Positions 8,448 through 17,258 of a DNA stretch of 57,721 nucleotides are shown here, piece by piece. Origin of the DNA: Pseudomonadota bacterium. Lineage in GTDB: Bacteria; Pseudomonadota; Gammaproteobacteria; JAKAQQ01. The notes under the pieces are model-generated. The model searched no databases. It saw nothing but the letters and a program-made list of their open reading frames with translations, and had not been told where the DNA came from. The stretch covers positions 1 through 57,721 of the forward strand of contig JAJZYM010000009.1 of assembly GCA_021798115.1 (NCBI GenBank), in the 5' to 3' direction. Made by a program: the position numbers and the translations under genes. Every line of letters begins with the position of its first letter. Within the stretch, counting starts at the first letter, position 1.

Positions 8448-9808
8448 ACGCGTTCCTTCCTCCCGCCGGGAGCACGCTCGTCGTCGGTCTGGGGCGGACG
8501 GGGACATCGCTTCTCGCCCATCTCGAACGGCACGGGCGCCCCGCCGCGGGCTACGACGACCGCAACGGCGAGGTGCTGGCGCGTGTCGGCCGGGATCGGC
8601 CCGGACTCGCCCTGACGGCCGGGACGGTTCCCGAGACCTGGTGGGAACGCCTGGCGGGTCTCGCCGTCTCCCCGGGGGTGCCTTCTACGCATCCGGTCCT
8701 CGTCGAGGCGCGCCGCCGCGGCCTCGCGGTCGAGGGCGACATCGAATTCTTTGCCCGCACCGCCGAGGCTCCGATCCTCGGGGTGACCGGAACCAACGGC
8801 AAAAGTACGGTGGTGGCCCTTCTCGGAGCGATGGCCACGCGGGCCGGACGGCGCGTCGCGGTGGGAGGCAACTACGGCACGCCCGCGCTCGATCTCCTGA
8901 GCCGCCCCGAGCCTGAACTCTACGTGCTCGAACTCTCGAGTTTTCAGCTCGAACTGACTTCGAGCCTGCGCACACGCGCCGCGGTCGTGCTCAATCTCAC
9001 CGAGGATCATCTCGACCGGCACGGGAGCCTTGCGGCCTACGCGGCGGCGAAAGAGCGTATTTATCAGGGTGCCGAGATCGCCGTCGGCAACCGCGACGAC
9101 GCCCATGTGGCCGCGATGCTGGCGCGGCAACACGGCGAGCGCCGCACCTTCGGCCTCGACAGGCCGCGGGGGGAGGATTACGGTCTCGAGGAAGGGGAGG
9201 ACGGTGGGTGGCTGGTTGGCGGCGGGCGGCGGTTGCTCCCCGTCCGCGATCTCCTCCTGGTCGGACGCCACAACCTCCGCAACGTACAGGCCGCCTGGGC
9301 CCTTGCGGATGCGGCAGGCTTGCCCGAGGACGCCGTGCGCGACGCCGCCCGGACGTTTCCCGGGTTGCCGCACCGCATGCAGGCGGTCGGTGAACACGCC
9401 GGGGTGCGCTACTACGACGACAGCAAGGCCACGAACGTGGGGGCCACGGTGGCCGCGCTCGGCGCTCTCGATCGCCCGGTGGTGGCGATCTTCGGCGGAC
9501 AGGGCAAGGGCCAGTCGTTTGCTCCGCTGGCCGCCGCCGCACGCGGGAGGCTTCGCGCCGCGGTTCTCCTCGGGGAAGACGCTCCCGCGCTCGCCCGCGC
9601 CCTCGAGGGGGTGTGCCCGCTCGCCGCCGCCTCCGATATGGAGGAGGCGGTACGTCGGGCCTCCGCCCTCGCCCGTCGTGGAGACGCGGTGCTTCTTGCC
9701 CCGGCCTGTGCAAGCTTCGACATGTTTCGGGACTACGCCGATCGGGGGGAACGGTTCCGCCGTGCGGTCGAGGCGCTGGGGGCCGTCCCGGCCGGGGTGC
9801 ACCCGTGA
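8444..9808 (+). CDS. murD: UDP-MurNAc-L-Ala:D-Glu ligase
   Basis: MurD adds D-glutamate to UDP-MurNAc-L-alanine. The open frame extends far upstream, antisense to murF and mraY, but the gene starts at GTG 8444 (VNAFLPPAGSTLVVGLGRTG), which gives the Rossmann-like N-domain and overlaps the mraY stop. The 454-residue protein has ATP loop GVTGTNGKSTVVALL (about 110), ELSSFQLE, NLTEDHLDRHGS and DDSKATNVGATVAAL (about 325). Length and order are typical of the family. Confidence 0.95.
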   Translation: MNAFLPPAGSTLVVGLGRTGTSLLAHLERHGRPAAGYDDRNGEVLARVGRDRPGLALTAGTVPETWWERLAGLAVSPGVPSTHPVLVEARRRGLAVEGDIEFFARTAEAPILGVTGTNGKSTVVALLGAMATRAGRRVAVGGNYGTPALDLLSRPEPELYVLELSSFQLELTSSLRTRAAVVLNLTEDHLDRHGSLAAYAAAKERIYQGAEIAVGNRDDAHVAAMLARQHGERRTFGLDRPRGEDYGLEEGEDGGWLVGGGRRLLPVRDLLLVGRHNLRNVQAAWALADAAGLPEDAVRDAARTFPGLPHRMQAVGEHAGVRYYDDSKATNVGATVAALGALDRPVVAIFGGQGKGQSFAPLAAAARGRLRAAVLLGEDAPALARALEGVCPLAAASDMEEAVRRASALARRGDAVLLAPACASFDMFRDYADRGERFRRAVEALGAVPAGVHP

Positions 9809-10953
9809 ACGCGGCGGTCGTGCGCAGGATGGACCTTGGGGACCTCGACCCCTGGGTCGTCGGTCTCGGCCTCGTCCTTCTCGCCTTCGGTCTTGTGATG
9901 GTGGCCTCGGCGTCGGTTTACGTCTCGGCCCAGATCGACGGCTCTCCGTGGGCGATCGCGCTTCGGCAGGCGCTGTTCGCGCTGGTTGGGCTCGGGGCGG
10001 CCGCCTGCATCCTGGCCGTTCCGCTCCATGTCTGGGAGCGGTTGTCTTTTCTCGCTCTTCTCGGAGCGGTCGTGCTCCTTGCCGCGGTGCTCGTCCCGCA
10101 CATCGGAACCCGGGTCTATGGCAGTGCGCGTTGGATTCGGTTGGGCCCCCTCGAGCTTCAGGCCTCGGACCCGGCGCTCGTCCTCTACGGTCTCTATCTG
10201 TCCGGCTACGCCGTGCGCCGCAACGAGGCCATCCGAGCCGGCTGGGCGGGGCTTCTTCCGCCTCTCATCGTCGCCGCGGTGCTCGCCGTCCTCATGCTGC
10301 TCGAGCCCGATTACGGGGGCACGGCGGTCCTCGTGGCCCTCACCGGGGCCGTCCTTCTCGTGGCCGGCGCGCGCTGGCGGGATCTTGTGATCCTGGGCGT
10401 TGTGCTCCTGGTTTTCTTTCTTCTCCTCGCCGTCTCGGCCCCCTACCGGGTCGCGCGTCTGGTGGCGTTTCTTCACCCGTGGAAAAACGCCCTCGGCAGC
10501 GGATTCCAGCTCGTCGAGTCCCTCATGGCCATCGGCCACGGGGGCTGGTGGGGCGTGGGCCTCGGGCGCAGTGTGGCCAAGATGTTCTATCTGCCCGAGC
10601 CGGAGAGCGACTTCATTTTCTCGGTCATCGGCGAGGAGTTGGGTGGCTTCGGGATGCTCGCCCTGATCGCACTTTACGCCGCGCTCGTCGCCCGCTCGGG
10701 GTGGATCGCGCTTCGGTCGTTTGCCGCAGGTCGCGACTACGCCGGGTACCTCACGGTCGCCATGGCCTCCTGGTTCGGCTGCGACGCCTTCATCAACATG
10801 GGGGTGAGCCTGGGAGCCCTTCCGACCAAAGGCCTCACGCTCCCCTTGGTGAGTGCCGGAGGCTCGGGTTTGGTGACGATGCTGGTGGCCCTGGCCCTCG
10901 TGCTCCGCGCCGCGCTCGAGAGCTCCGGCCCGCGGCGGGAGGCTCGGCCGTGA
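9805..10953 (+). CDS. ftsW: Septal peptidoglycan polymerase FtsW
   Basis: FtsW is a SEDS-family glycosyltransferase that polymerises lipid II at the septum with FtsI. The 382-residue protein has about ten hydrophobic segments, SARWIRLGPLELQASD (about 110-125), LLEPDYGGTAVL with the catalytic-region Asp (about 170), and the C-terminal GLTLPLVSAGGSGLV typical of SEDS proteins. The start is GTG 9805, overlapping the murD stop; the upstream reading in the same frame is a shadow of murD. It overlaps murG by 4 nt. Confidence 0.95.
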   Translation: MNAAVVRRMDLGDLDPWVVGLGLVLLAFGLVMVASASVYVSAQIDGSPWAIALRQALFALVGLGAAACILAVPLHVWERLSFLALLGAVVLLAAVLVPHIGTRVYGSARWIRLGPLELQASDPALVLYGLYLSGYAVRRNEAIRAGWAGLLPPLIVAAVLAVLMLLEPDYGGTAVLVALTGAVLLVAGARWRDLVILGVVLLVFFLLLAVSAPYRVARLVAFLHPWKNALGSGFQLVESLMAIGHGGWWGVGLGRSVAKMFYLPEPESDFIFSVIGEELGGFGMLALIALYAALVARSGWIALRSFAAGRDYAGYLTVAMASWFGCDAFINMGVSLGALPTKGLTLPLVSAGGSGLVTMLVALALVLRAALESSGPRREARP

Positions 10954-12050
10954 ACCGCCCGTTCCGCGTCGTCGTGGCCGCCGGCGGAACGGGGGGGCAT
11001 GTCGTCCCCGCGCTTGCGTTCGCCGAGGCTCTCGCGCGGGCAGGGGGGCAAGTGCGCTGGGTGGGCGGGCGCCGCGGGGTCGAGACGCGGCTTGTCCCTC
11101 AGGCGGGCTGGCCGCTTCTTGCTCTCGATCTCCGTCCGTGGCGCGGGCGCTGGTACCGCCCTTTCGTCTTCGTTCCTCTTCTCCTGGCGGGGCTCTTCCC
11201 CTTGGGCCGTTTCTTCCGCCGCGAGCGGCCCTGCGCCGTCGTGGCCTTCGGCGGTTACGCCAGCGCCGCCGCGGCCCTGGCCGCGGTTCTCACCCGCCGT
11301 CCCCTCGTCCTGCACGAGCAGAATCTCGTCCCGGGCTGGACGAGCCGCCTCTTCGCGCCCCACGCGCGTCTTCTCTTCGTGACGGATGCGGGGGTTCTTG
11401 GACCGCGCGCCCGCCCGGTCGGGCTTCCGGTCCGCTCCGCCTTCTTCGCGCTGCCCGCCCCCGGGGAGCGCTTCGCGCAACGCACGGGCGCGCTCTCGCT
11501 CCTCGTCCTCGGCGGCAGCCAGGGTGCACGGGCCCTCAACCGCCTCGTGCCCGAGGCGCTGGCTCGTCTTTCCTCGACGTTGGACCTCCGCGTCGTGCAC
11601 CAGACGGGGCCGACCGATCTCGAAGAGACACGCGCGGGCTACGCCCGGGCCGGGATCGCGGCCGAGTTGGCTCCGTTCCTGGACGACATGCCGGCGCGCT
11701 ACGCGGCCGCCGATCTCGCCGTCTGCCGCGCCGGGGCCTCGACGCTTGCGGAGCTCGCCGCCGTCGGTCTCGGAGCGGTGCTCGTTCCCTACCCGCACGC
11801 GGTCGACGATCACCAGCGGGCCAACGCCCTCCGCCACGCCGAGGGAGGCGCCGCCTTGGTCCTCGACGAACACGGACTCGACGCCGCCCGTTTGGCGGCG
11901 GCGCTCGCTCCGCTTCTCGCCAACCGCTCGCGGCTCCTGGCGATGGCCGAGAGCGCCCGCGCCCGCGCGCGCCCCGAAGCCGCGGCGCGGATGGCGCGTG
12001 ATGTCCTCAGTCTCTGCCGCCCGTCGGCGGCCGGGGAGGGCGGGCCGTGA
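10950..12050 (+). CDS. murG: Lipid II synthase MurG
   Basis: MurG is a peripheral inner-membrane GT28 glycosyltransferase that adds GlcNAc from UDP-GlcNAc to lipid I. The start is GTG 10950 (VNRPFRVVVAAGGTGGHVVP), which carries the first glycine loop GGTGGH. Further motifs are EQNLVPGWTSR, LVLGGSQGARALN (about 188) and CRAGASTLAEL (about 262), followed by HAVDDHQRANA. The 366 residues match the family. The very long open frame running upstream is antisense and is not coding. Confidence 0.95.
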   Translation: MNRPFRVVVAAGGTGGHVVPALAFAEALARAGGQVRWVGGRRGVETRLVPQAGWPLLALDLRPWRGRWYRPFVFVPLLLAGLFPLGRFFRRERPCAVVAFGGYASAAAALAAVLTRRPLVLHEQNLVPGWTSRLFAPHARLLFVTDAGVLGPRARPVGLPVRSAFFALPAPGERFAQRTGALSLLVLGGSQGARALNRLVPEALARLSSTLDLRVVHQTGPTDLEETRAGYARAGIAAELAPFLDDMPARYAAADLAVCRAGASTLAELAAVGLGAVLVPYPHAVDDHQRANALRHAEGGAALVLDEHGLDAARLAAALAPLLANRSRLLAMAESARARARPEAAARMARDVLSLCRPSAAGEGGP

Positions 12051-13453
12051 ACGAACTCACCCGGATGGGGGCGATCCGCACCGTCCATTTCATCGGCATC
12101 GGCGGGGTCGGCATGAGCGGCATCGCCGAGGTGCTGCTCAATCTCGGCTACCGCATCCAGGGTTCGGATCTTCAGGTGAGCGAGACGACCGCGCGCCTGG
12201 CGTCCCTCGGGGCCCGTGTTCTCCACGGGCATCGTTCCGAACACGTCGAGGGCGCCGACGTGGTGGTCGTCTCGAGCGCGGTGGGCGAGGACAACGTTGA
12301 GCTCCAGGAGGCCCGCGCCCGCCGCATTCCGGTCGTCCGCCGCGCGGAGATGCTCGCCGAGCTCATGCGTTTTCGCTACGGGATTGCCGTGGCCGGATCG
12401 CACGGCAAGACGACGACCACGGCGCTCATCGCCAGCATGCTCGTCGAGGCCCACGAGGATCCGACGTTCGTCATCGGAGGCCGTCTCAACAGCGCCGCGA
12501 CCAACGCCCGTCTCGGCGGGGGGCGCTATCTCGTGGCGGAAGCCGACGAGAGCGACGGAACCTTTCTTCTCTATCAGCCCCTGCTTGCGGTCGTGACCAA
12601 CGTCGACCGTGATCACCTGGGCGCGTACGAGGGCGATTTCGCCAATCTCGTTCAGGCGTTCTGGGAGTTCATCCATCATCTTCCTTTCTACGGCACGGCG
12701 GTGCTGTGCCTCGACGACCCGATCCTCGCCTCGTTCCTGCCGCGTCTCGGCCGGCCGGTCGTGACCTATGGATGCGACGAACGGGCCGACATCCGCGCCC
12801 GCGCCATCCGCTTCGAGGGTCTGCGCAGCCACTTCGAGCTCGTCCGCCGACGGCGCCCCGGGTCGGTCGAGGTGACGCTCAACCTGATCGGCTTCCACAA
12901 CGTTCTCAACGCGCTCGCGGCCGTTGCGGTTGCCGATCTCCTCGGACTCGATGACGCGGCGTTCCTGGGCGCGTTCGCCCGCTTTCAGGGCACCGGACGG
13001 CGTTTTCAGATCCACGGGGAGACCGTGGTGGGTGGGCGGCGGGTGACGGTCGTCGAGGATTACGCCCATCACCCCCGCGAGATCGAGGCGACGCTTGCCG
13101 CGGCCCGCCAGGCCTGGCCCGGACGACGGGTGGTCGTCGTGTTCCAGCCGCACCGTTACAGCCGCACGAGGGATCTCCTCGACGCCTTCGCCGACGCGCT
13201 CGGGGCGGCGGATGTTCTCCTGCTCACCGAGGTCTACCCGGGGGGAGAGCGGCCGCTTCCCGGGGTGAACGGAGGGGCTCTCGCGGCGGCCGTCGAGGCC
13301 CGCGGCCGGGTGAGCCCGCTCTACGCGCCGGATCTCGAGCGCCTGGCCGAGAGCCTCGCCACCACCGTCGAGGACGACGACGTCGTCCTCGTCCTCGGTG
13401 CGGGCGATATCGGACGGTTGCCCGCCCGCCTCAAGGCCGGAGAGGCCGCATGA
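12047..13453 (+). CDS. murC: UDP-MurNAc:L-alanine ligase
   Basis: MurC begins the stem peptide by adding L-alanine to UDP-MurNAc. The 468-residue product has the N-terminal HFIGIGGVGMSGIAEVL glycine motif, ATP loop GSHGKTTTTALIAS (about 118-131), EADESDGTFL, the HHPREIEATL segment and QPHRYSRTRDL. The start is GTG 12047, overlapping the murG stop. It overlaps murB as ATGA. Confidence 0.96.
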   Translation: MNELTRMGAIRTVHFIGIGGVGMSGIAEVLLNLGYRIQGSDLQVSETTARLASLGARVLHGHRSEHVEGADVVVVSSAVGEDNVELQEARARRIPVVRRAEMLAELMRFRYGIAVAGSHGKTTTTALIASMLVEAHEDPTFVIGGRLNSAATNARLGGGRYLVAEADESDGTFLLYQPLLAVVTNVDRDHLGAYEGDFANLVQAFWEFIHHLPFYGTAVLCLDDPILASFLPRLGRPVVTYGCDERADIRARAIRFEGLRSHFELVRRRRPGSVEVTLNLIGFHNVLNALAAVAVADLLGLDDAAFLGAFARFQGTGRRFQIHGETVVGGRRVTVVEDYAHHPREIEATLAAARQAWPGRRVVVVFQPHRYSRTRDLLDAFADALGAADVLLLTEVYPGGERPLPGVNGGALAAAVEARGRVSPLYAPDLERLAESLATTVEDDDVVLVLGAGDIGRLPARLKAGEAA

Positions 13454-14331
13454 ACACCCGCTGGCGGCACGACGTTTCTCTCGCGCCCCACACCGCGTGG
13501 CGGGTGGGTGGCGTGGCCCGTCGCCTGTGCACGGTCCGGACGCGTGAGGAATTCCTCGCGGCCCTGGCCGATCTCGCCCCTGAGGAGCCTCTTCTCGTCC
13601 TGGGTCTCGGGAGCAACCTTCTCGTGCGCGACGGGGGCTTTGGCGGAGCGGTGATCGTGACCCGCGGCATGAAAGCCCTGGCCCGTGAGGGCACGAAGGT
13701 GACGGCCGAGGCCGGTGTGCCTTGCCCGAGCCTCGCCCGCCGTCTCGTTCCGTGGGGCCTCGCCGGTGGGGAATTCCTCGCCGGGATTCCGGGGACTGTC
13801 GGCGGGGCGTTGCGCATGAACGCGGGTTGCTTTGGCTCCGAGACCTGGGCCTGGGTCGAGGAGGTCGAGACGGTCGACCGCTCGGGCACGCTCCGTCGTC
13901 GCCGGGCCGCCGAGGTGGCGACCGGTTACCGAAGCGTGGGCGTTGACGAGAGCGAATACTTCCTCGGCGCAAACTTCGTCTTCGACCGCGGCCCGAGCGA
14001 GGCCGTGCGGGCGCGGCTCGAGACGTTCCTCGCCCGCCGCCGGGAAAGCCAGCCGCTCACGGAACCCAACGCCGGATCCGTGTTCTTGAATCCCCCGGGG
14101 GACCACGCCGGCCGCCTGATCGAGGAGGCCGGGCTCAAGGGCCGCGCCGTGGGTGGCGCGCGGGTCTCGGAGCGTCACGCGAACTTCATCGTCACCCGCC
14201 GCGGTGCCCGGGCGCAGGATGTCGAGGATCTCATCCGACTCGTTCAGGAGACGGTGTTTGCCCGAAGCGGTGTGCGTCTTGTGACCGAAGTCCGCATGGT
14301 CGGGGAGGGGCTCTGCCGTGCCGTCGCCTGA
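13450..14331 (+). CDS. murB: UDP-N-acetylenolpyruvoylglucosamine reductase
   Basis: MurB is an FAD- and NADPH-dependent enzyme reducing UDP-GlcNAc-enolpyruvate to UDP-MurNAc. The 293-residue product is shorter than the E. coli type I enzyme (342) and looks like type II: HTAWRVGGVARRL, LGLGSNLLVRDGGF (about 53-66), GIPGTVGGALRMNAG (about 113-127), then GSVFLNPPGDHAGRLIEEAG and VSERHANFIV. The position between murC and ddl is standard. It overlaps ddl by 14 nt. Confidence 0.94.
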   Translation: MNTRWRHDVSLAPHTAWRVGGVARRLCTVRTREEFLAALADLAPEEPLLVLGLGSNLLVRDGGFGGAVIVTRGMKALAREGTKVTAEAGVPCPSLARRLVPWGLAGGEFLAGIPGTVGGALRMNAGCFGSETWAWVEEVETVDRSGTLRRRRAAEVATGYRSVGVDESEYFLGANFVFDRGPSEAVRARLETFLARRRESQPLTEPNAGSVFLNPPGDHAGRLIEEAGLKGRAVGGARVSERHANFIVTRRGARAQDVEDLIRLVQETVFARSGVRLVTEVRMVGEGLCRAVA

Positions 14332-15256
14332 GCGTTCTCACGACCTCCGCGTGGCGGTCCTCGCGGGAGGCTCTTCCGGCGAACGGGCCGTCTCGCTCGA
14401 GGGCGGGGCGGCGGTCGCCCGGGCGCTCGCCGAGAGCGGATGCACGACGGTGCTCCTCGACCCCGCCGCGCCCGATTTCGTCGCCCGCCTCCTCGAGGCC
14501 CGGGTGCGGGTGGTGTTCGTGCTCGTCCACGGGCGCGGCGGCGAGGACGGTTCGCTTCAGGGCCTTCTCGAGTTCCTCGGTCTTCCCTACACCGGCTGTG
14601 GGGTTCTCGCAAGCGCGCTCGGCTTCGACAAGATGCGCAGCAAGTGGATCTGGAACGCCCACGCCCTTCCCGTCCCGGCCGGCGTCGCTCTCGTCCGCGG
14701 CGAGCCTCTGCCGCGTCCGGAGGCTCTCCGCGGGCCCTGGTGCGTGAAACCCGCGGCCGAGGGCTCGAGCCTGGGCGTGAGCCGGGTCGACGCGCCCGAG
14801 GATCTTCCGGAAGCGCTCGAACGGGCTTGGGGTTTCGGCCCCGTGGCCCTGGTCGAGGAATGGCTCGAGGGGGAAGAACTCACCGTGAGTCTCCTCGGGG
14901 ACCGCGCGCTTCCGGCGGTACGCATCCGCCCCCGCCGCCCGTTCTACGACTACGTCGCCAAGTACGAAGACGCGGGGACCGAATATTTCTGCCCGGCGGG
15001 TCTCGGCGCCGCCCTCGAGAAGGAACTGGGCACCTTGGCCCGGCGGGCGTCGGCCCTCTTGGGCGGGCGCGGCTGGGGACGTGTCGACTTCCGGCTCGAT
15101 CGCGACGGCCGGCCGCGCCTTCTCGAGCTCAACACCGTTCCCGGCATGACCACCCACAGCCTCTTCCCGATGGCGGCCAGGGCGGCGGGGCTGGATTTCA
15201 CCGGGCTGTGCCGTGCCGTGCTCGATGAGGCGCTCGCGAGGGACGCCGGTGATTGA
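14318..15256 (+). CDS. ddl: D-alanine--D-alanine ligase
   Basis: This ATP-grasp ligase makes the D-Ala-D-Ala dipeptide used by MurF. The 312-residue product carries VLAGGSSGERAVSLEGG near the N-terminus (Glu for substrate), the VKPAAEGSSLGVSRV ATP-binding loop (about 144-158), VEEWLEGEELTVSLL, and the metal-binding ELNTVPGMTTHSLFP (about 271-285). The start is GTG 14318, inside the 3' end of murB. It is the DdlB position of the cluster. Confidence 0.95.
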   Translation: MPSPERSHDLRVAVLAGGSSGERAVSLEGGAAVARALAESGCTTVLLDPAAPDFVARLLEARVRVVFVLVHGRGGEDGSLQGLLEFLGLPYTGCGVLASALGFDKMRSKWIWNAHALPVPAGVALVRGEPLPRPEALRGPWCVKPAAEGSSLGVSRVDAPEDLPEALERAWGFGPVALVEEWLEGEELTVSLLGDRALPAVRIRPRRPFYDYVAKYEDAGTEYFCPAGLGAALEKELGTLARRASALLGGRGWGRVDFRLDRDGRPRLLELNTVPGMTTHSLFPMAARAAGLDFTGLCRAVLDEALARDAGD

Positions 15257-15950
15257 TGCCGCCCGCGCCCACCGGTGGATCCCGGCCGTCCTCACCCTCC
15301 TCGCCGCCGGGGCGGGTGCGGGCGTTCTCCTTCTTCCGCGTGTGCACCGCGTCGTTCTCCGCAACGTGCCGGCGGAGATCCCCCGGGCGGATCTCGTCGC
15401 GCTCCTTCACCGCGACCTCGGGCGCCCGTGGTTCCTTGTCGACCTCGAGCGTATCCGCCGCCGCCTCAAGCGCATCCCCTGGGTGGCGCGGGTGAGCGTC
15501 CGCCGCCGCTGGCCCGGAACCCTCGTCGTGCGCCTGCGCGTACGCGTGGCCGTCGCCCGCTGGAACGGGGTCGGACTGCTCGACCGCCGCGGACGCCTCT
15601 TCGCACTCGACCGGGGGGGGCTCGGGCGTGCGCTTCCTTCTCTTTCCGGGCCGCCGGGCAGTGTCGGACTCGTTTTTGCCGAGTTCCGCGGCTGGTGGCC
15701 TCTACTCCGACATGCGCGCCTTGCGCCCGGGGCTCTCGCCATGGACCGACGCGGCGGGGTGGTGCTGCGCCTTCGCCACGGCCCCACGCTCCGCCTCGGG
15801 GCCCGCGACCGTCGCGCCCGTCTCCTTCGTTTTCTGACGGCCGCGCTTCCCGTGCTCCGTCCGCGCTGGGCGCGGGTGCGCTATGTCGATCTGCGTTATC
15901 CGAGCGGCTTCGCCGTCGGCTGGCGCACCGCCGCGAGGACAGCCTCATGA
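15249..15950 (+). CDS. ftsQ: Cell division protein FtsQ
   Basis: FtsQ is a bitopic inner-membrane scaffold of the FtsQLB complex. The 233-residue product has a transmembrane helix (about 10-32), then a POTRA domain (VVLRNVPAEIPRADLVALL, about 38-56, with IPWVARVSVRRRWPGTL near 82) and a beta domain. The start chosen is GTG 15249, overlapping the ddl stop; an in-frame GTG at 15213 would add 12 residues inside ddl. The protein is very arginine-rich and somewhat shorter than E. coli FtsQ (276), mostly at the C-terminus. Confidence 0.92.
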   Translation: MIDAARAHRWIPAVLTLLAAGAGAGVLLLPRVHRVVLRNVPAEIPRADLVALLHRDLGRPWFLVDLERIRRRLKRIPWVARVSVRRRWPGTLVVRLRVRVAVARWNGVGLLDRRGRLFALDRGGLGRALPSLSGPPGSVGLVFAEFRGWWPLLRHARLAPGALAMDRRGGVVLRLRHGPTLRLGARDRRARLLRFLTAALPVLRPRWARVRYVDLRYPSGFAVGWRTAARTAS

Positions 15951-17197
15951 AACACACGCGGGACAAAAACCTGATCGCCGGCCTCGACGTCGGCACCTCG
16001 AAGGTGCTGGTCGTGGTCGGCGAGAGGCACGAGGATGGGAGGGTTGAAATCATCGCCAGCGGAGCGCATCCCGCCCGCGGGCTCAAGCGGGGGATCGTCG
16101 TCGACATCGAAACGACGGCCCATTCGATCCAGCACGCGATCGAGGCCGCCGAGCTCATGGTCGGGGCCCCTCTGCACAAGGTGCACGTCGGCATCGCCGG
16201 CGCCCACATCCGCGGCATCAACTCGCACGGGAATGTGGCCATTCACCACAGCGAGGTGAGTGCGCGCGACGTCGACCGTGTGCTCGACGCCGCCCGCGCC
16301 GTGGCCATTCCCACCGACCAGCAGGTACTGCACGTGTTCGAGCAGGAGTTCATCCTCGACCGGCAGGACGGAATCCGCGACCCCGTCGGGATGACGGGCG
16401 TGCGTCTCGACGCGCGTGTCCACATCGTGACCGCCGCTGTGCCCGCCGTGCAGTGTCTCGAAAAATGCGCCGAACACAGCGGCCTGGAGGTCGAGGGGCT
16501 CGTCCTGGAACAGTACGCCTCGGCCCTCGCGGTGCTGAGCGACGACGATCTCGACCGCGGGGTCTGTCTCCTCGACATCGGCGCCGGATCGGCCGACCTC
16601 GCCGTCTTCCGTAAGGGGGCCATCCAGCACACCCGTTCTTTCGAGACCGTCTCGGGCGACGTCGTGACCAACCACCTGGCGCTCTGGCTGCGGACGTCCT
16701 CCTTTCACGCCGAGGAACTCAAGATTCGCCACGGCGCGGCACTCGTCGAGATCGTTCCGGCCCCGGAGACGGTGGAGGTCCCGAGCGGGGGCGGTCGGGC
16801 CGCGAGCAAGCTCTCGCGCCAGAATCTGGCCGCCGAAATCCGCCGCTGCTACGAGTATTTCTTCGAGCTCGTCGCCACCGAACTCCACGAGTCGGGCTGG
16901 GACGAGGCCCTCGGCGCCGGGTTCGTCCTGACCGGCGGCGGGGCGAAGATGCCCGGTGCCATCGAGCTCGCGGAGGAATTTTTCCACGCGCCGGTGCGCC
17001 TCGGTCTTCCCACCGGACTCGACGGCCCGAGCGAGGTGATCACGAACCCCGCCTACGCCACCGGTGCCGGCCTCGTCGCCTACGCCGCGCAGGAGACGGC
17101 CACCGTGCGTTCCCCGTGGTACGCCCGGCGGCGAACCCCGGCGGCGGACGTCCCCCTTTGGAACCGCCTCCGCGGCTGGTTTGCGGGGCATTTCTGA
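15947..17197 (+). CDS. ftsA: Cell division protein FtsA
   Basis: FtsA is an actin-like ATPase that anchors FtsZ filaments to the inner membrane. The 416-residue product starts at ATG 15947 (MKHTRDKNLIAGLDVGTSKV, with the phosphate-1 motif) and shows the SHUT-domain region around RGLKRGIVVDIE, phosphate-2 LLDIGAGSADLAVF (about 207) and the adenosine motif VLTGGGAKMPG (about 325). The C-terminal PLWNRLRGWFAGHF forms the amphipathic membrane-targeting helix. It overlaps ftsQ by 4 nt. Confidence 0.96.
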   Translation: MKHTRDKNLIAGLDVGTSKVLVVVGERHEDGRVEIIASGAHPARGLKRGIVVDIETTAHSIQHAIEAAELMVGAPLHKVHVGIAGAHIRGINSHGNVAIHHSEVSARDVDRVLDAARAVAIPTDQQVLHVFEQEFILDRQDGIRDPVGMTGVRLDARVHIVTAAVPAVQCLEKCAEHSGLEVEGLVLEQYASALAVLSDDDLDRGVCLLDIGAGSADLAVFRKGAIQHTRSFETVSGDVVTNHLALWLRTSSFHAEELKIRHGAALVEIVPAPETVEVPSGGGRAASKLSRQNLAAEIRRCYEYFFELVATELHESGWDEALGAGFVLTGGGAKMPGAIELAEEFFHAPVRLGLPTGLDGPSEVITNPAYATGAGLVAYAAQETATVRSPWYARRRTPAADVPLWNRLRGWFAGHF

Positions 17198-17258
17198 TGC
17201 CGCGCGCGATGTCTTCCCCACCCCTCCCCCTTGTCCTGTTCCCCAGAGGAGGCGCATC

